DNA of 18,464 nt from DASRAJ01 sp039920305 (GCA_039920305.1 JBDSEA010000086.1:1-18464); one strand, 5' to 3'. Positions 1 through 9,146 are shown, numbered from the stretch's first letter. Numbers and translations: made by a program. The notes: generated by a model from the sequence alone, not told the origin.

Positions 1-66
1 ATTCCCACTCATAGTTGTTTATTAGCAACATAGGCTGTTTTAACAATACATTCGTCAGTAATTGTT

Positions 67-1410
67 ATGAAAAATATCTTAATTACCCTTGTCTTAGCAG
101 TAACGATTACTGCACTCCTTCATTTGCTGGGTTTATTTGAAATCCTTGCAATTGATCCTGTACTGCTCATGGCAATGCGGTGGATATGCATCGCCGGCCT
201 GTTCTATTATGGGCATCAGAAAAAATCGTTAACGGGATGGATATTGATAATGCTTGTAGCGGGGTTCGGGTTTGGCTTTGATGCGCCTGGCATCTCAGTA
301 AATCTTAAAATTCTTAGTGAGATTTTTCTGCGTCTTATTAAAACCATTATTGCCCCCCTGCTATTCGGAACCCTGGTTTCCGGCATTGCAGGTCATGCCA
401 GCCTGAAGCAGGTAGGGAGGATGGGAATTAAAGCATTCATATATTTTGAAGTAATGACAACCTTTGCTCTGTTTATTGGCCTTGCAGCAATAAATATTTC
501 AAAAGCAGGTGTTGGAATTGATCTTCCTGCATCCTCTTCTGCACCGGAGGCAACTGCACCTCAGTCTGCACATGATATCATTCTTCACATTTTCCCTGAG
601 AACATTGCCAGAGCAATAGCGGAAGGTCAGGTGTTGCAGGTAGTGATCTTTAGTATATTATTTGGTATTGGATTATCCCTCGTGAATGAAAAACGGAAAA
701 GGGTCGTGCTTGAATTTTGCGAGGGACTTGGTGAGGTAATGTTCAAATTCACAAACATTGTGATGTACTTCGCGCCATTTGCTGTATTCGGTGCAGTAAG
801 CTCTACTGTTGCAACCTATGGTATAGGAGTATTTTCCAACCTGATACAATTACTGCTCACACTGTACATCGCACTGATCGCCTTTGTTATTTTAATCCTG
901 TTGCCTGTCATGTTGATCATGAAAATTCCTGTCAGGAAATTTTTCAATGCAATCATGGAGCCGTTCACAATTGCATTTGCTACAGCCAGTTCAGAGTCGG
1001 CATTGCCAGTTGCCATGGAAAATATGGAATCTTTTGGAGTGCCCCGTAAAATTGTAGCATTTGTTCTGCCTACAGGCTATAGCTTCAACCTGGATGGATC
1101 CACATTATACCTGTCCCTTGCAGCGATTTTTGTTGCGCAGGCAGCAGGTATTCATCTTACCCTTGGTCAGCAGCTTATCATGATGCTTACTTTAATGCTT
1201 ACCAGTAAGGGCGTAGCAGGTGTACCCCGTGCCTCTTTGGTAATCTTGTCGGCTACTGTAGCATCATTTGGCTTGCCGGCTGGTCCAATACTGCTCATCC
1301 TTGGCATTGATGCACTTATGGACATGGCACGCACCTCTGTAAATGTTTTTGGAAATTGTCTCGCCTCGGTTGTTATAGCAAAATGGGAAGGGGAGTGGGG
1401 AAATGAATAA
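67..1410 (+). CDS. Dicarboxylate/amino acid:cation symporter (DAACS family, glutamate/aspartate type)
   Basis: A 447-residue polytopic inner-membrane protein of the GltP/DctA/GltPh family, which couples uptake of acidic amino acids or C4-dicarboxylates to Na+ or H+. Visible family signatures are the LIKTIIAPLLFGTLVSGI segment near residues 90-107, the HP1 serine-rich motif ASSESALP at 307-314, the NLDGST motif at 341-346 (usually NMDGT), GVPRAS at 385-390 (HP2 tip) and DMARTSVNVFGN at 419-430. D419 and R422 align with GltPh Asp394 and Arg397, which bind the amino group and side-chain carboxylate of aspartate. DctA-type dicarboxylate carriers normally lack that Asp, so an acidic amino acid substrate is inferred. 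The length is normal for the family. The ATG at 67 is the only reasonable start. The gene stands alone, facing the tRNA-Leu gene. Confidence 0.93.
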   Translation: MKNILITLVLAVTITALLHLLGLFEILAIDPVLLMAMRWICIAGLFYYGHQKKSLTGWILIMLVAGFGFGFDAPGISVNLKILSEIFLRLIKTIIAPLLFGTLVSGIAGHASLKQVGRMGIKAFIYFEVMTTFALFIGLAAINISKAGVGIDLPASSSAPEATAPQSAHDIILHIFPENIARAIAEGQVLQVVIFSILFGIGLSLVNEKRKRVVLEFCEGLGEVMFKFTNIVMYFAPFAVFGAVSSTVATYGIGVFSNLIQLLLTLYIALIAFVILILLPVMLIMKIPVRKFFNAIMEPFTIAFATASSESALPVAMENMESFGVPRKIVAFVLPTGYSFNLDGSTLYLSLAAIFVAQAAGIHLTLGQQLIMMLTLMLTSKGVAGVPRASLVILSATVASFGLPAGPILLILGIDALMDMARTSVNVFGNCLASVVIAKWEGEWGNE

Positions 1411-1452
1411 TTAAAAGTTAATTGTATTTAAGGTAATAAAGTATAAAAAATG

Positions 1453-1534
1453 TGCCCAGGACTGGACTCGAACCAGCACACCTCGCGGCGCCACCACCTC
1501 AAAGTGGTGCGTCTACCAATTTCGCCACCTGGGC
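1453..1534 (-). tRNA. tRNA-Leu (anticodon GAG)
   Basis: Read on the minus strand, this is an 82-nt class II tRNA. The 7-bp acceptor stem pairs 1528-1534 with 1454-1460, and the discriminator A is at 1453. The D-arm contains AATTGGTAGAC. The anticodon stem CCACT/GGTGG (1503-1507 with 1491-1495, closed by a T-G wobble) encloses loop TTGAGGT, giving anticodon GAG at 1500-1498. A long variable arm typical of tRNA-Leu follows, then a T-arm with TTCGAGT. CCA is not encoded; the next minus-strand bases are CA followed by six T. It lies 75 nt downstream of the cargo operon on the same strand. Confidence 0.95.
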
Positions 1535-1589
1535 AATTTATTTTCCATTTTAAAGCTACTACCGCTGCTCAGAAATTTGAAAGCGGCCG

Positions 1590-1597
1590 CAAATGTA
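1590..1597 (-). promoter_or_regulatory. Candidate -7 box for tRNA-Leu
   Basis: The minus strand reads TACATTTG, an exact match to the Bacteroidota -7 consensus TAnnTTTG, about 56 nt upstream of the tRNA 5' end and just after the stop codon of the last operon gene. No TTG lies at the expected 17-23 nt spacing, so this is a half-site call only. If real, the tRNA has its own promoter and does not depend on read-through. Confidence 0.33.
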
Positions 1598-1609
1598 AAA
1601 ATCTTTTTA

Positions 1610-4231
1610 CTACCTGATGAGTGTAACATTGCCCTGCCGTTCTACAGTGGTGCCTGTTGCAGTGCCCCTTCCTTTAAGATAATAAACATATACCCCAACA
1701 GGCTGTTTATTGCCTTTATAGGTTCCATCCCAGGCGTAAGAATAATCCAGCGGTGTTCCGGTTACATTGCTTACCTGCAGACCTGTTACTTCAAAAATCA
1801 TAACTCCCCAGCGATCAAAAATCCTGAACTCATCAAGCGTAGCAAGGCCTAATATCACTGGACGGAACACATCATTTTTGCCATCTTCATTGGGTGAGAA
1901 GGCGGATGGGAATATGAGAAGAGGCTCTGGATCTACGATGATTAAAACGCTATCTTCATATATACATCCCAACGGTGAGGTTATGATAACATGATAATAG
2001 GTGGTAATCTCCGGACAGGCTGTCGGCATAGAATCATTTGGATTGTCCAGGCCATCAGCAGGGATCCATTGGTATGTTCCACCGCCTGTAATTGACAATT
2101 CTGTGCAGGTGCCAAGAAAAATAGTAGTATCAGCAGAAATATTAATCACAGGCATGGGAAGAACGGTCACTATAAGCGAATCGCTTACTATTTTATTACA
2201 TTTTGCAGAATCCGTTCCGGTAACTATATAGGTTGTTGTGCTCGTTGGAAAGGCTATCGGGTCAGATACAGCGGCATCGCTGAGAGAGCTTGAGGGTGTC
2301 CATGAGTAACTCGTCACCCCGCTCGCTGAAATTTGAATGCTGTCACCCTCACAAATGGTTTGATCGGGCCCTGCCTGAATAACCGGAAACGGCTTCACGC
2401 TGATGGTTACGGCATCCGTTCCGAAGCAGGAGCCAACAGAAGAGGTAAGAACATAGGTTGTAGTAACAGCTGGAGATGCCACCGGATTTGAAATTGTTGA
2501 ACTGCTCAGCCCTGTTGCGGGTGACCATTGGAAATTGACTCCTCCGATACCGGTCAATTGAATGGATTCTCCCGGGCAAATAGTAGTATCATTCCCGGCG
2601 AAAACAATTACGGTGTCGAATACATGAATGGTAACTGAGTCCATTACAAAGCAACCGAAGTCATTGGATAAGGTAAGCGTGTATGTAGTAGTAACATCTG
2701 GTCCGGCAGTGGGATTTGAAATGGTATCATTTGATAAATTATAATCCGGTGACCAGCTAAAATGACCGGTACCCGTTGCAGTTAGCTGTACAAAATCAAG
2801 ATAGCATATAGTGGTATCAGATGGCTGCACATTTGTTGATGGTGAGGGATAAATTGTTATCTCTTCAGTAATAGTATCCGCGCATCCGGTACTTGTGCCA
2901 ACAATTAATTCAACTGTAAAGGTGCCTGTGCCCCCATAGGTGTGTGAGGGATTCTGCAGCGAGGACAGTCCCCCATCGCCAAATTTCCAGCTCCATGAAT
3001 TTACTGTTCCAAAGGTGGCTGTAGAAAGATCACCAAACTGAATGGTTTGACCCTGGCAGCCATCAGGAGCTGAAATGGCTCCTGTAAAAGTCGGGTAGAT
3101 ATAAACCTGTGCAGTGGTAGTATCACCACATGCTGTTCCCGGGTTCACAATAAGAGTAACAGTATAAATACCGGTGTCAGGAAAGGTATAGGTAGGCCCA
3201 AATAAATTGGATGTATCAGTGGTAATACTCGTGATTCCAAAGTCCCAGTGATAATTAAATCCCCCGAAGCTGTTGTTAACGAAATTCACGGTAAAGCCGG
3301 TGCAATTGTTAATGACATTGGGAATGGATGCTACAACCGCAGGGGTGCATTCGACAACATTAAATTGAAAATCTCTTTTGTGTTCAGCAAGCAAATTTCC
3401 ATTCCGGTATTCTTCCACACAAATACCCACAACAAAATTGCCGATGGTATTTGGGGTTACGGTTAGCAAGCCTGTTGCCGCATCAATTGCCATTGGTGGA
3501 ATTCCACCCATAGGATCGGTTGCAGTATAGGGTGCGACATATTGAACGAAGGTATAAGGAGGAGGAAGTGCAGGAAGCGGGTATGCATTATAGCTGCTTC
3601 CGCCAATAAAGGGAGCACATAATTGATACACTAGTGAATCACCATCTGCGTCAAAAGCAGAATGGTCAAATGAAAAGGGAAGATCAACGCAAATAACCGT
3701 AGGAGGAAAATTAACATATACCGGGCTGCTGTTACATACTGCAAGGGAGGTGTCAGGAATTGTTGCAACATAGCTTGCTCCAACCTGATCAGGGGTAAGG
3801 ATATTTGTAACAATAATATTCCGGCAGCATCGCTGATAAACTAAAGTATACCCGCCGGGAAAAGGAGGGAGGGTAACGGTGGTAATAAAAACAGCTTCTT
3901 CCACACAAATACCAGGGGGAACAATCAGGCACGGATTGCCGGGATTATTATTCAAGGTATCAGTGCCCGGAAGAGTAATGGGTACCGGGTTACCGCCGGG
4001 AATACCGCTGACGAGAACACCATTTGCATTATAAATTGTAATGCTGGTAGGATTATCAAATGGTGCTAAACCATTAAAACAATCCCGGTAAACTTTCAGC
4101 GTAATCTCGTATTGATCATCTCCAAGACATTCGTAACTCATTTCACCACCTACAATATGAGATGCTTTGGCATTATTCGATTGTATGATCAACCATGAGA
4201 AACAGAGAAGAAGGGGTAGGGCTTTTTTCAT
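1610..4231 (-). CDS. Secreted PKD/Ig-repeat protein with gliding-associated C-terminal domain (T9SS type B cargo), paralogue 1
   Basis: An 873-residue surface or secreted protein. Residues 1-23 form a signal peptide. Residues about 24-300 are a cysteine-rich domain beginning SHIVGGEMSYECLG, with a DADGDSLVY calcium-type motif at 194-202. Two PKD-like domains follow (about 302-380 with YHWDFG, and 381-463 with WSWKFGDG). Then come four Ig-like repeats of about 70 residues (about 470-537, 543-612, 618-690, 697-766) marked by DTTIC or DQTIC, WSP/WTP, NP..P and TTTY. The last ~100 residues (FPSAFSPNEDGKNDVF, DRWG, WDGTYKG, GVYVYYLKG) match the gliding motility-associated C-terminal domain, known to route proteins through the type IX secretion system. 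The gene starts 27 nt after its tandem paralogue ends and is last in a three-gene minus-strand operon. The role is unknown; adhesion or a matrix structure is inferred from architecture. Confidence 0.92.
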   Translation of the reverse strand: MKKALPLLLCFSWLIIQSNNAKASHIVGGEMSYECLGDDQYEITLKVYRDCFNGLAPFDNPTSITIYNANGVLVSGIPGGNPVPITLPGTDTLNNNPGNPCLIVPPGICVEEAVFITTVTLPPFPGGYTLVYQRCCRNIIVTNILTPDQVGASYVATIPDTSLAVCNSSPVYVNFPPTVICVDLPFSFDHSAFDADGDSLVYQLCAPFIGGSSYNAYPLPALPPPYTFVQYVAPYTATDPMGGIPPMAIDAATGLLTVTPNTIGNFVVGICVEEYRNGNLLAEHKRDFQFNVVECTPAVVASIPNVINNCTGFTVNFVNNSFGGFNYHWDFGITSITTDTSNLFGPTYTFPDTGIYTVTLIVNPGTACGDTTTAQVYIYPTFTGAISAPDGCQGQTIQFGDLSTATFGTVNSWSWKFGDGGLSSLQNPSHTYGGTGTFTVELIVGTSTGCADTITEEITIYPSPSTNVQPSDTTICYLDFVQLTATGTGHFSWSPDYNLSNDTISNPTAGPDVTTTYTLTLSNDFGCFVMDSVTIHVFDTVIVFAGNDTTICPGESIQLTGIGGVNFQWSPATGLSSSTISNPVASPAVTTTYVLTSSVGSCFGTDAVTISVKPFPVIQAGPDQTICEGDSIQISASGVTSYSWTPSSSLSDAAVSDPIAFPTSTTTYIVTGTDSAKCNKIVSDSLIVTVLPMPVINISADTTIFLGTCTELSITGGGTYQWIPADGLDNPNDSMPTACPEITTYYHVIITSPLGCIYEDSVLIIVDPEPLLIFPSAFSPNEDGKNDVFRPVILGLATLDEFRIFDRWGVMIFEVTGLQVSNVTGTPLDYSYAWDGTYKGNKQPVGVYVYYLKGRGTATGTTVERQGNVTLIR

Positions 4232-4258
4232 GAGCAGCGGAGTTTTAGTATCATTTGG

Positions 4259-6826
4259 TCAGCGTAATAATGTTACATTTCCCTTTAGGAAATATGATTT
4301 TCCTGTGGTTGATGATTTGCCTTTCAGGTAGTAAACATACGTACCAATCTCGGAATTTTTGCCATTGAATTTACCATTCCAACCAACCGAAATATCATTG
4401 GTAGTATATACCAGTTGTCCCCACCGGTTGAATACATCAAAAAGCTCCGTTTCAAACAATCCAAAAACCAGAGGTCGAAAATAATCATTCGTCCCATCAT
4501 TATTAGGAGTAAAACCATTCGGGAAAATAACCAGGGGATCTTCAACTACGGTGATGGTGACCGTATCAAAAAGCTTACAACCCTCAACTGTTGTTGCGCT
4601 AACATAATAGGTTATGGTTTGCAACGGCATGGAGTAAGGATTATAAATGCTTGTATTGCTTAGGTAATCAGATGGTGTCCATTGATAATTCACAGCACCA
4701 AGGGAATATAATTGCGCACCGGTTCCTAAATATATAAGTGTATCCGGCGTAGTGATGAGTGGGGGAGGGTCAAGCACAAATACGGTCACTGAATCAAATA
4801 GTGTGACCGGACAGCTTCCGGTATCTTCTGCCGCAACATGATAAACCGTGGTCCACAAGGGAAAAGCCATGGGATTTGATATTGAAGGGTCACTAAGGGT
4901 GTTTGCATTATCCCAAATATAGCCGGTGCCACAGCAATCAAATATCGTGGTGCTGTCGCCAATACAAATGGTTTGATCTGGCCCTGCAGCAATCAGGGGC
5001 AAAGGCTTCACATCTACCTGAACAAATGCTGAATCAGTACACGAGCCAAAATTGATTGAGACTATATAGGTGGTAGACGTGGAAGGTGAAGCAACAGGAT
5101 TTGAAATAAAGGGATCTGACAAGCCGGAGAATGGTAACCAGACATAATTGGTTCCGCCGGATGCATTTAACTGAGCCGTACCCTGTGGGCAAATCACAGT
5201 GTCATTGCCTGCAGTCACATCAACACTGTTAATAACGGTTATCAGAATGCTATCCGCATCAGCGCATCCCCATTCATTCGTTACCTGCAGAATATACTGT
5301 GTGGTAGTATCAGGACTGGCAAATGGATGGTACGAAGTATCACTGCTTAATCCATAAGCTGGTGTCCACAGCAAATTCCCTGATCCGCTCCCGAAAAGCT
5401 GGACTGTATCGAGGTAGCAAATAGTGGTATCACTTGCCGCAAGCGCTACCGGCTGCGGATTAATTGTGATCACGGTTGAAACAGTATCAATGCATCCCAT
5501 GGTATTTCCCACAATCAGGGTTATGAAAAATGTGCCTGCACTATCAAAAGTAAAACCCGGGTTTTGTTGCCCTGAATATCCCTGACCGGCAAAAGACCAT
5601 GACCATGAATCAATGTTTCCATAGGTGGTCACAGTAGAATCAAGAAATTGAACAGGTAAGCCTGCACATCCATCAGGAGCAATGATGTTTCCGGTGAAAG
5701 TAGGATATACAAAAACCTGTGTGGTGGCGGTATCACCACAGCCGCTTCCGGGGTTGGCATATAAAGTAACTGTATAAACACCGGTGTCAGAAAAGGTGTA
5801 GGATGGGTTGAATAAATTGGATGTATCACTGGTGATACCCGGTACGCCAAAGTCCCACAGATAAGAAGTTGCACCGCTGCTATAATTTGGAAAATCAAAA
5901 AGAAATCCATCACAGCCATTGAATACTGAGGGTACTGATGCTATTGCCGGAAGTGTACATTGGGTAACATTGAATTGAAAGTCACGTAAGTGAACACCGA
6001 GCAGGTCACCATTCCGGTATTCGCTTACACAAACCCCAACCACATATTGGCCAATCGTGGCTGGTGTTACCTGAAGCAATCCTGTAGCAGGATCAATGCT
6101 CATGGGGGGAATTGTTCCCAGCGGATCAGTAGCGCTGTAAGGAGTTACATAGGAGACATTAGTATAAGGTGGGTTGGATGGCTGCAAGGGCTGAGGATTA
6201 TAAGATGTAGCACCGAGATAGGGTGCGCAAAGCGAATATACGAGTGAATCTCCATCAGGATCAGTGGCAGAATGATCGAATATAAGTGGAAAATCTACAC
6301 AGATTACCGTAGGTGGATAATTATTATAATAGGGACTGCTGTTGCAGTTAGCAAGACTTGTATCAGGTATGGATTGCTCGATGGTAATACCACTGTTAGA
6401 AGGGTCAAAGATGTTGAGTATGGTTGAGTTTCTGCAACATCGCTGATAGGCGATGGTATATCCTCCTGCGGAGTATGGTAAATTAACTGTGAAGGTATAA
6501 GTGCCTTCTTCTACGCATATATTGGGTGGAATAATCAGGCAGGGGTTATTTGCAGTAATCGGTATAAGGCTGTCAGCAGTAAGATAAACTGCAGGGTTTG
6601 AAACCAGAGTTCCCGATGAATTGAAAATCCCAATATAGGCAGGATTGTCAAGTGGTGGAATGCCATTAAAGCAATCTCTGTAAACTTTTAAGGTGATCTG
6701 ATAGCTCGTGCCTCCAAGACACTCATAATAAATCTCCCCGCCCACTATGTGTGAGGCTCTCGTCATGACTGTGAATGCCACGGTAATAATTAAAAAGAGA
6801 ATTGAAACCCGTAAAGCTTGGAGCAT
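4259..6826 (-). CDS. Secreted PKD/Ig-repeat protein with gliding-associated C-terminal domain (T9SS type B cargo), paralogue 2
   Basis: An 855-residue tandem paralogue of the downstream gene with the same layout: signal peptide 1-24, Cys-rich domain about 25-295 starting SHIVGGEIYYECLG, PKD-like domains about 297-375 (YLWDFG) and 376-458 (WSWSFAGQG), four Ig-like repeats about 463-531, 536-606, 612-685 and 690-760, and a type B sorting domain from about 765 (FPNGFTPNNDGTNDYF, FNRWG, GWNGKFNGK, GTYVYYLKG). The N-terminal domain is the best conserved part: all 12 cysteines align with those of paralogue 1 at a near-constant offset, and the DPDGDSLVYSLCAP segment is nearly identical. It starts 42 nt after the VCBS-repeat gene ends, which supports co-transcription. 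The pair looks like an old tandem duplication that has since diverged. The molecular function cannot be told from sequence. Confidence 0.92.
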   Translation of the reverse strand: MLQALRVSILFLIITVAFTVMTRASHIVGGEIYYECLGGTSYQITLKVYRDCFNGIPPLDNPAYIGIFNSSGTLVSNPAVYLTADSLIPITANNPCLIIPPNICVEEGTYTFTVNLPYSAGGYTIAYQRCCRNSTILNIFDPSNSGITIEQSIPDTSLANCNSSPYYNNYPPTVICVDFPLIFDHSATDPDGDSLVYSLCAPYLGATSYNPQPLQPSNPPYTNVSYVTPYSATDPLGTIPPMSIDPATGLLQVTPATIGQYVVGVCVSEYRNGDLLGVHLRDFQFNVTQCTLPAIASVPSVFNGCDGFLFDFPNYSSGATSYLWDFGVPGITSDTSNLFNPSYTFSDTGVYTVTLYANPGSGCGDTATTQVFVYPTFTGNIIAPDGCAGLPVQFLDSTVTTYGNIDSWSWSFAGQGYSGQQNPGFTFDSAGTFFITLIVGNTMGCIDTVSTVITINPQPVALAASDTTICYLDTVQLFGSGSGNLLWTPAYGLSSDTSYHPFASPDTTTQYILQVTNEWGCADADSILITVINSVDVTAGNDTVICPQGTAQLNASGGTNYVWLPFSGLSDPFISNPVASPSTSTTYIVSINFGSCTDSAFVQVDVKPLPLIAAGPDQTICIGDSTTIFDCCGTGYIWDNANTLSDPSISNPMAFPLWTTVYHVAAEDTGSCPVTLFDSVTVFVLDPPPLITTPDTLIYLGTGAQLYSLGAVNYQWTPSDYLSNTSIYNPYSMPLQTITYYVSATTVEGCKLFDTVTITVVEDPLVIFPNGFTPNNDGTNDYFRPLVFGLFETELFDVFNRWGQLVYTTNDISVGWNGKFNGKNSEIGTYVYYLKGKSSTTGKSYFLKGNVTLLR

Positions 6827-6868
6827 TGATAAATTCAGGAACGAAAGTTACAATTTGTTATAACTCAC

Positions 6869-9100
6869 TTAATGACTTACAATTATTTTTTGCACAATGG
6901 TATTGGTTACGGTATTCACCCGCAATAAATAAATTCCGGTCGGGTAAGATTGAGCATCCCAGTGGGTTGAAATACCTTCCTGGGCAATTTGATCACCCCA
7001 CTTGTTTCCCAAAAGATCAAGAAGCTCCATTTTTGTTCCGGTTGTTGATGGTTTTGCAGAAACTATGACATCAAACATCAGATTAGCCGGGTTAGGAAAA
7101 ATACGGATTGCAATATTATGGGCCGGCTTCTCTTCCGGAGTGGCGGTAATCTTACTATTATAAAAAGTTACACCCCCTCTGTAGTTTCCGATAAGAAAAT
7201 CTGTTTTCCCGTCATTATTGGCATCAGCGCCACTCACTGTAGAATTAGCGCCCATATTAATATTACTGTAAAAGGAATCTGCCAGCGTAAACACTCCATC
7301 CAGGTTATTATCAATATTGATATACCTGTAAATCCATCCACGCTTGCTTCCTACAAGCAACTGATATCCGTTCCCGTCATTATCATCGTATAAAAAAGGA
7401 GCGCTGAAGCCATCGAAATACCCGGCCTGTCTTACATCTACTCCACCAAAAAAAGTATTGGGGGGTGAAGAAAAATCCGGTGATGCAAGTGTTCCGGTAT
7501 TTTGAAAATAGTCAAGGTTGCCACCCTGCTCGCCCATCAGGATATCCGGCAAGCCATCGCGGTTGACATCCACAATCTGGGGAGTACTAAAATTACCAAG
7601 AACATCGGCATTGGCATAATTGGCCTGAAAGAAAATAAAGCTGGCAGGATCACCTGCCGGGGCAGTGTTTTTAAAATAGAGAAGGGAACCGTCTTCCTGG
7701 CCTAACAGCATATCCTTATCCCCATCTCCATCCAGGTCGCCAAAGGCCGGATATACTCCCTTCACACTTAGCGCGCTGATGTTTGCATAATCTTTGGTGA
7801 CGAGCCTGAAAACCGGGTTAGCGGCATCGCCGATGTTGTTATAATAAGATAGCTCACCAATATAAATGTTCTGGTTGGTGTTATCGAAGTATCCCCGGTT
7901 ACCAATGATCATGTCGGGCAGGCTGTCACTATCCGCATCAAAGAATACGGGAAAGCAGCCTTCGCCAACATCAATCATGTCACCATTCAAAAAAGTATTG
8001 GTTTGAAAACTGAAGGTGGCAGTTGTTGGACTTCCCACATTATTGTAGTGCCAGCTGCAAGTGAGGTTCACTGAGCCGCCGGCAGCATCTGGTGCTACAA
8101 GCAAATCTATAAGCCCGTTGTTGTTTACATCAACAAGGAATGGTGCAGGAAAAATAAATACATCTGCAGGAACATCATAGGAGGGAAAGGAAGTATCCTC
8201 GGCAATCATGTGTGCGTCAGAGGTGGTGCCCCCATTGGTGAGGTAGGAGAGATTTGAAAAGGAAATGTCGCCCTTTAAGAATTCAACATCACCATCTCCG
8301 TCGTTATCCCACGCGGTTTCAACTGACCCGGTATGCCCGGCATCACGTTGATCTTCATCAACTGGTCCGAAGAAAGGGCACGCCTGATTCAGCAGGTCAG
8401 TTCGCTGCAGTGAGGGCTCATAAAAATCACCCCAGCAATCATCCATCTTGAAATAGATCAGGCTGTCACAGGCATAAAGCAATTCCATCGACTGATTTTC
8501 ATAATAAATTACAAACCCGCCTGTAATCTGGAAAGTCAGAATATCAAGATCTCCATCTCCATTTACATCCACGATGGCTGGAATATCCACGGAACTTACA
8601 TACAAATTCAGCATGAAAGTATCATAAGGAATACGCAGAAGACTATCTGCATTTACAAACTGGATTTTATTATCGGGGGAATAATACCCGCGGTAAACCT
8701 GGATACCTACTCCAGGATTTATGATTGGTCCGCCGGTGTATGTGAAAATGTCCGGAATGCCATCGCAGTTGTAATCGCGCAACAATGCCCAGTCCCGCAA
8801 AGCCGGAAACCCTTTTTCATATTCTGCCTCATATTCATAATCGACGGTATTGGGTGTGCCATGGTTGATGAACGTGTAAGCTTTATTTCCGGTCCTGTCA
8901 AAGATCAGGAGGTCCCTGATACCATCATTATTAAAATCACCATCCGAGAATTGCGGGTTATTTAAACCACCTGCCCATGGGTATTTTAATGAAATCCCAT
9001 TTACATCTTCTACCACCACATTATAATCAGGAAGAATTTGCGCGGAAGTCTTAAAAAAGAAAAGACCTGAGATTAAGAGCAGGAATAAGTGGTTTCTCAC
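6869..9100 (-). CDS. VCBS/FG-GAP repeat protein with T9SS type A sorting domain
   Basis: A 743-residue secreted protein. Signal peptide residues 1-20 end in TSAQ. The body carries about ten calcium-loop motifs of the DxDxDGxxD kind (near residues 54, 109, 178, 265, 324, 388, 455, 511, 572 and 626, for example DVNGDGDLD, DLDGDGDKD, DVNRDGLPD), each followed by short hydrophobic strands such as LLVAP or MLLGQ. That is the integrin-like beta-propeller pattern of FG-GAP/VCBS repeats. Residues about 664-743 are a type A Por secretion domain (RIFPNPANLMFDV, LLDLLGNKW, PTGIYLLRV). The start is GTG at 9100; it directly precedes a good signal peptide and no in-frame ATG fits better. It is the first gene of the inferred three-gene cargo operon, 162 bp downstream of the tamL-like gene on the same strand. 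A ligand-binding or adhesive surface role is inferred. Confidence 0.9.
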   Translation of the reverse strand: MRNHLFLLLISGLFFFKTSAQILPDYNVVVEDVNGISLKYPWAGGLNNPQFSDGDFNNDGIRDLLIFDRTGNKAYTFINHGTPNTVDYEYEAEYEKGFPALRDWALLRDYNCDGIPDIFTYTGGPIINPGVGIQVYRGYYSPDNKIQFVNADSLLRIPYDTFMLNLYVSSVDIPAIVDVNGDGDLDILTFQITGGFVIYYENQSMELLYACDSLIYFKMDDCWGDFYEPSLQRTDLLNQACPFFGPVDEDQRDAGHTGSVETAWDNDGDGDVEFLKGDISFSNLSYLTNGGTTSDAHMIAEDTSFPSYDVPADVFIFPAPFLVDVNNNGLIDLLVAPDAAGGSVNLTCSWHYNNVGSPTTATFSFQTNTFLNGDMIDVGEGCFPVFFDADSDSLPDMIIGNRGYFDNTNQNIYIGELSYYNNIGDAANPVFRLVTKDYANISALSVKGVYPAFGDLDGDGDKDMLLGQEDGSLLYFKNTAPAGDPASFIFFQANYANADVLGNFSTPQIVDVNRDGLPDILMGEQGGNLDYFQNTGTLASPDFSSPPNTFFGGVDVRQAGYFDGFSAPFLYDDNDGNGYQLLVGSKRGWIYRYINIDNNLDGVFTLADSFYSNINMGANSTVSGADANNDGKTDFLIGNYRGGVTFYNSKITATPEEKPAHNIAIRIFPNPANLMFDVIVSAKPSTTGTKMELLDLLGNKWGDQIAQEGISTHWDAQSYPTGIYLLRVNTVTNTIVQKIIVSH

Positions 9101-9146
9101 GAAGTTAAAAGTACAAAACAGGAATCCGGATTAAAATTATTTAACC

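Noticed and set aside
1583..1590. GCGGCCGC palindrome next to the tRNA
   Set aside because: An isolated GC-rich octamer with no partner copy or attachment-site repeat nearby; no sign of integration at the tRNA.
2001..4663. Numerous plus-strand frames opposite the cargo genes
   Set aside because: They are shadows of long, domain-bearing minus-strand genes and contain no recognisable motifs.
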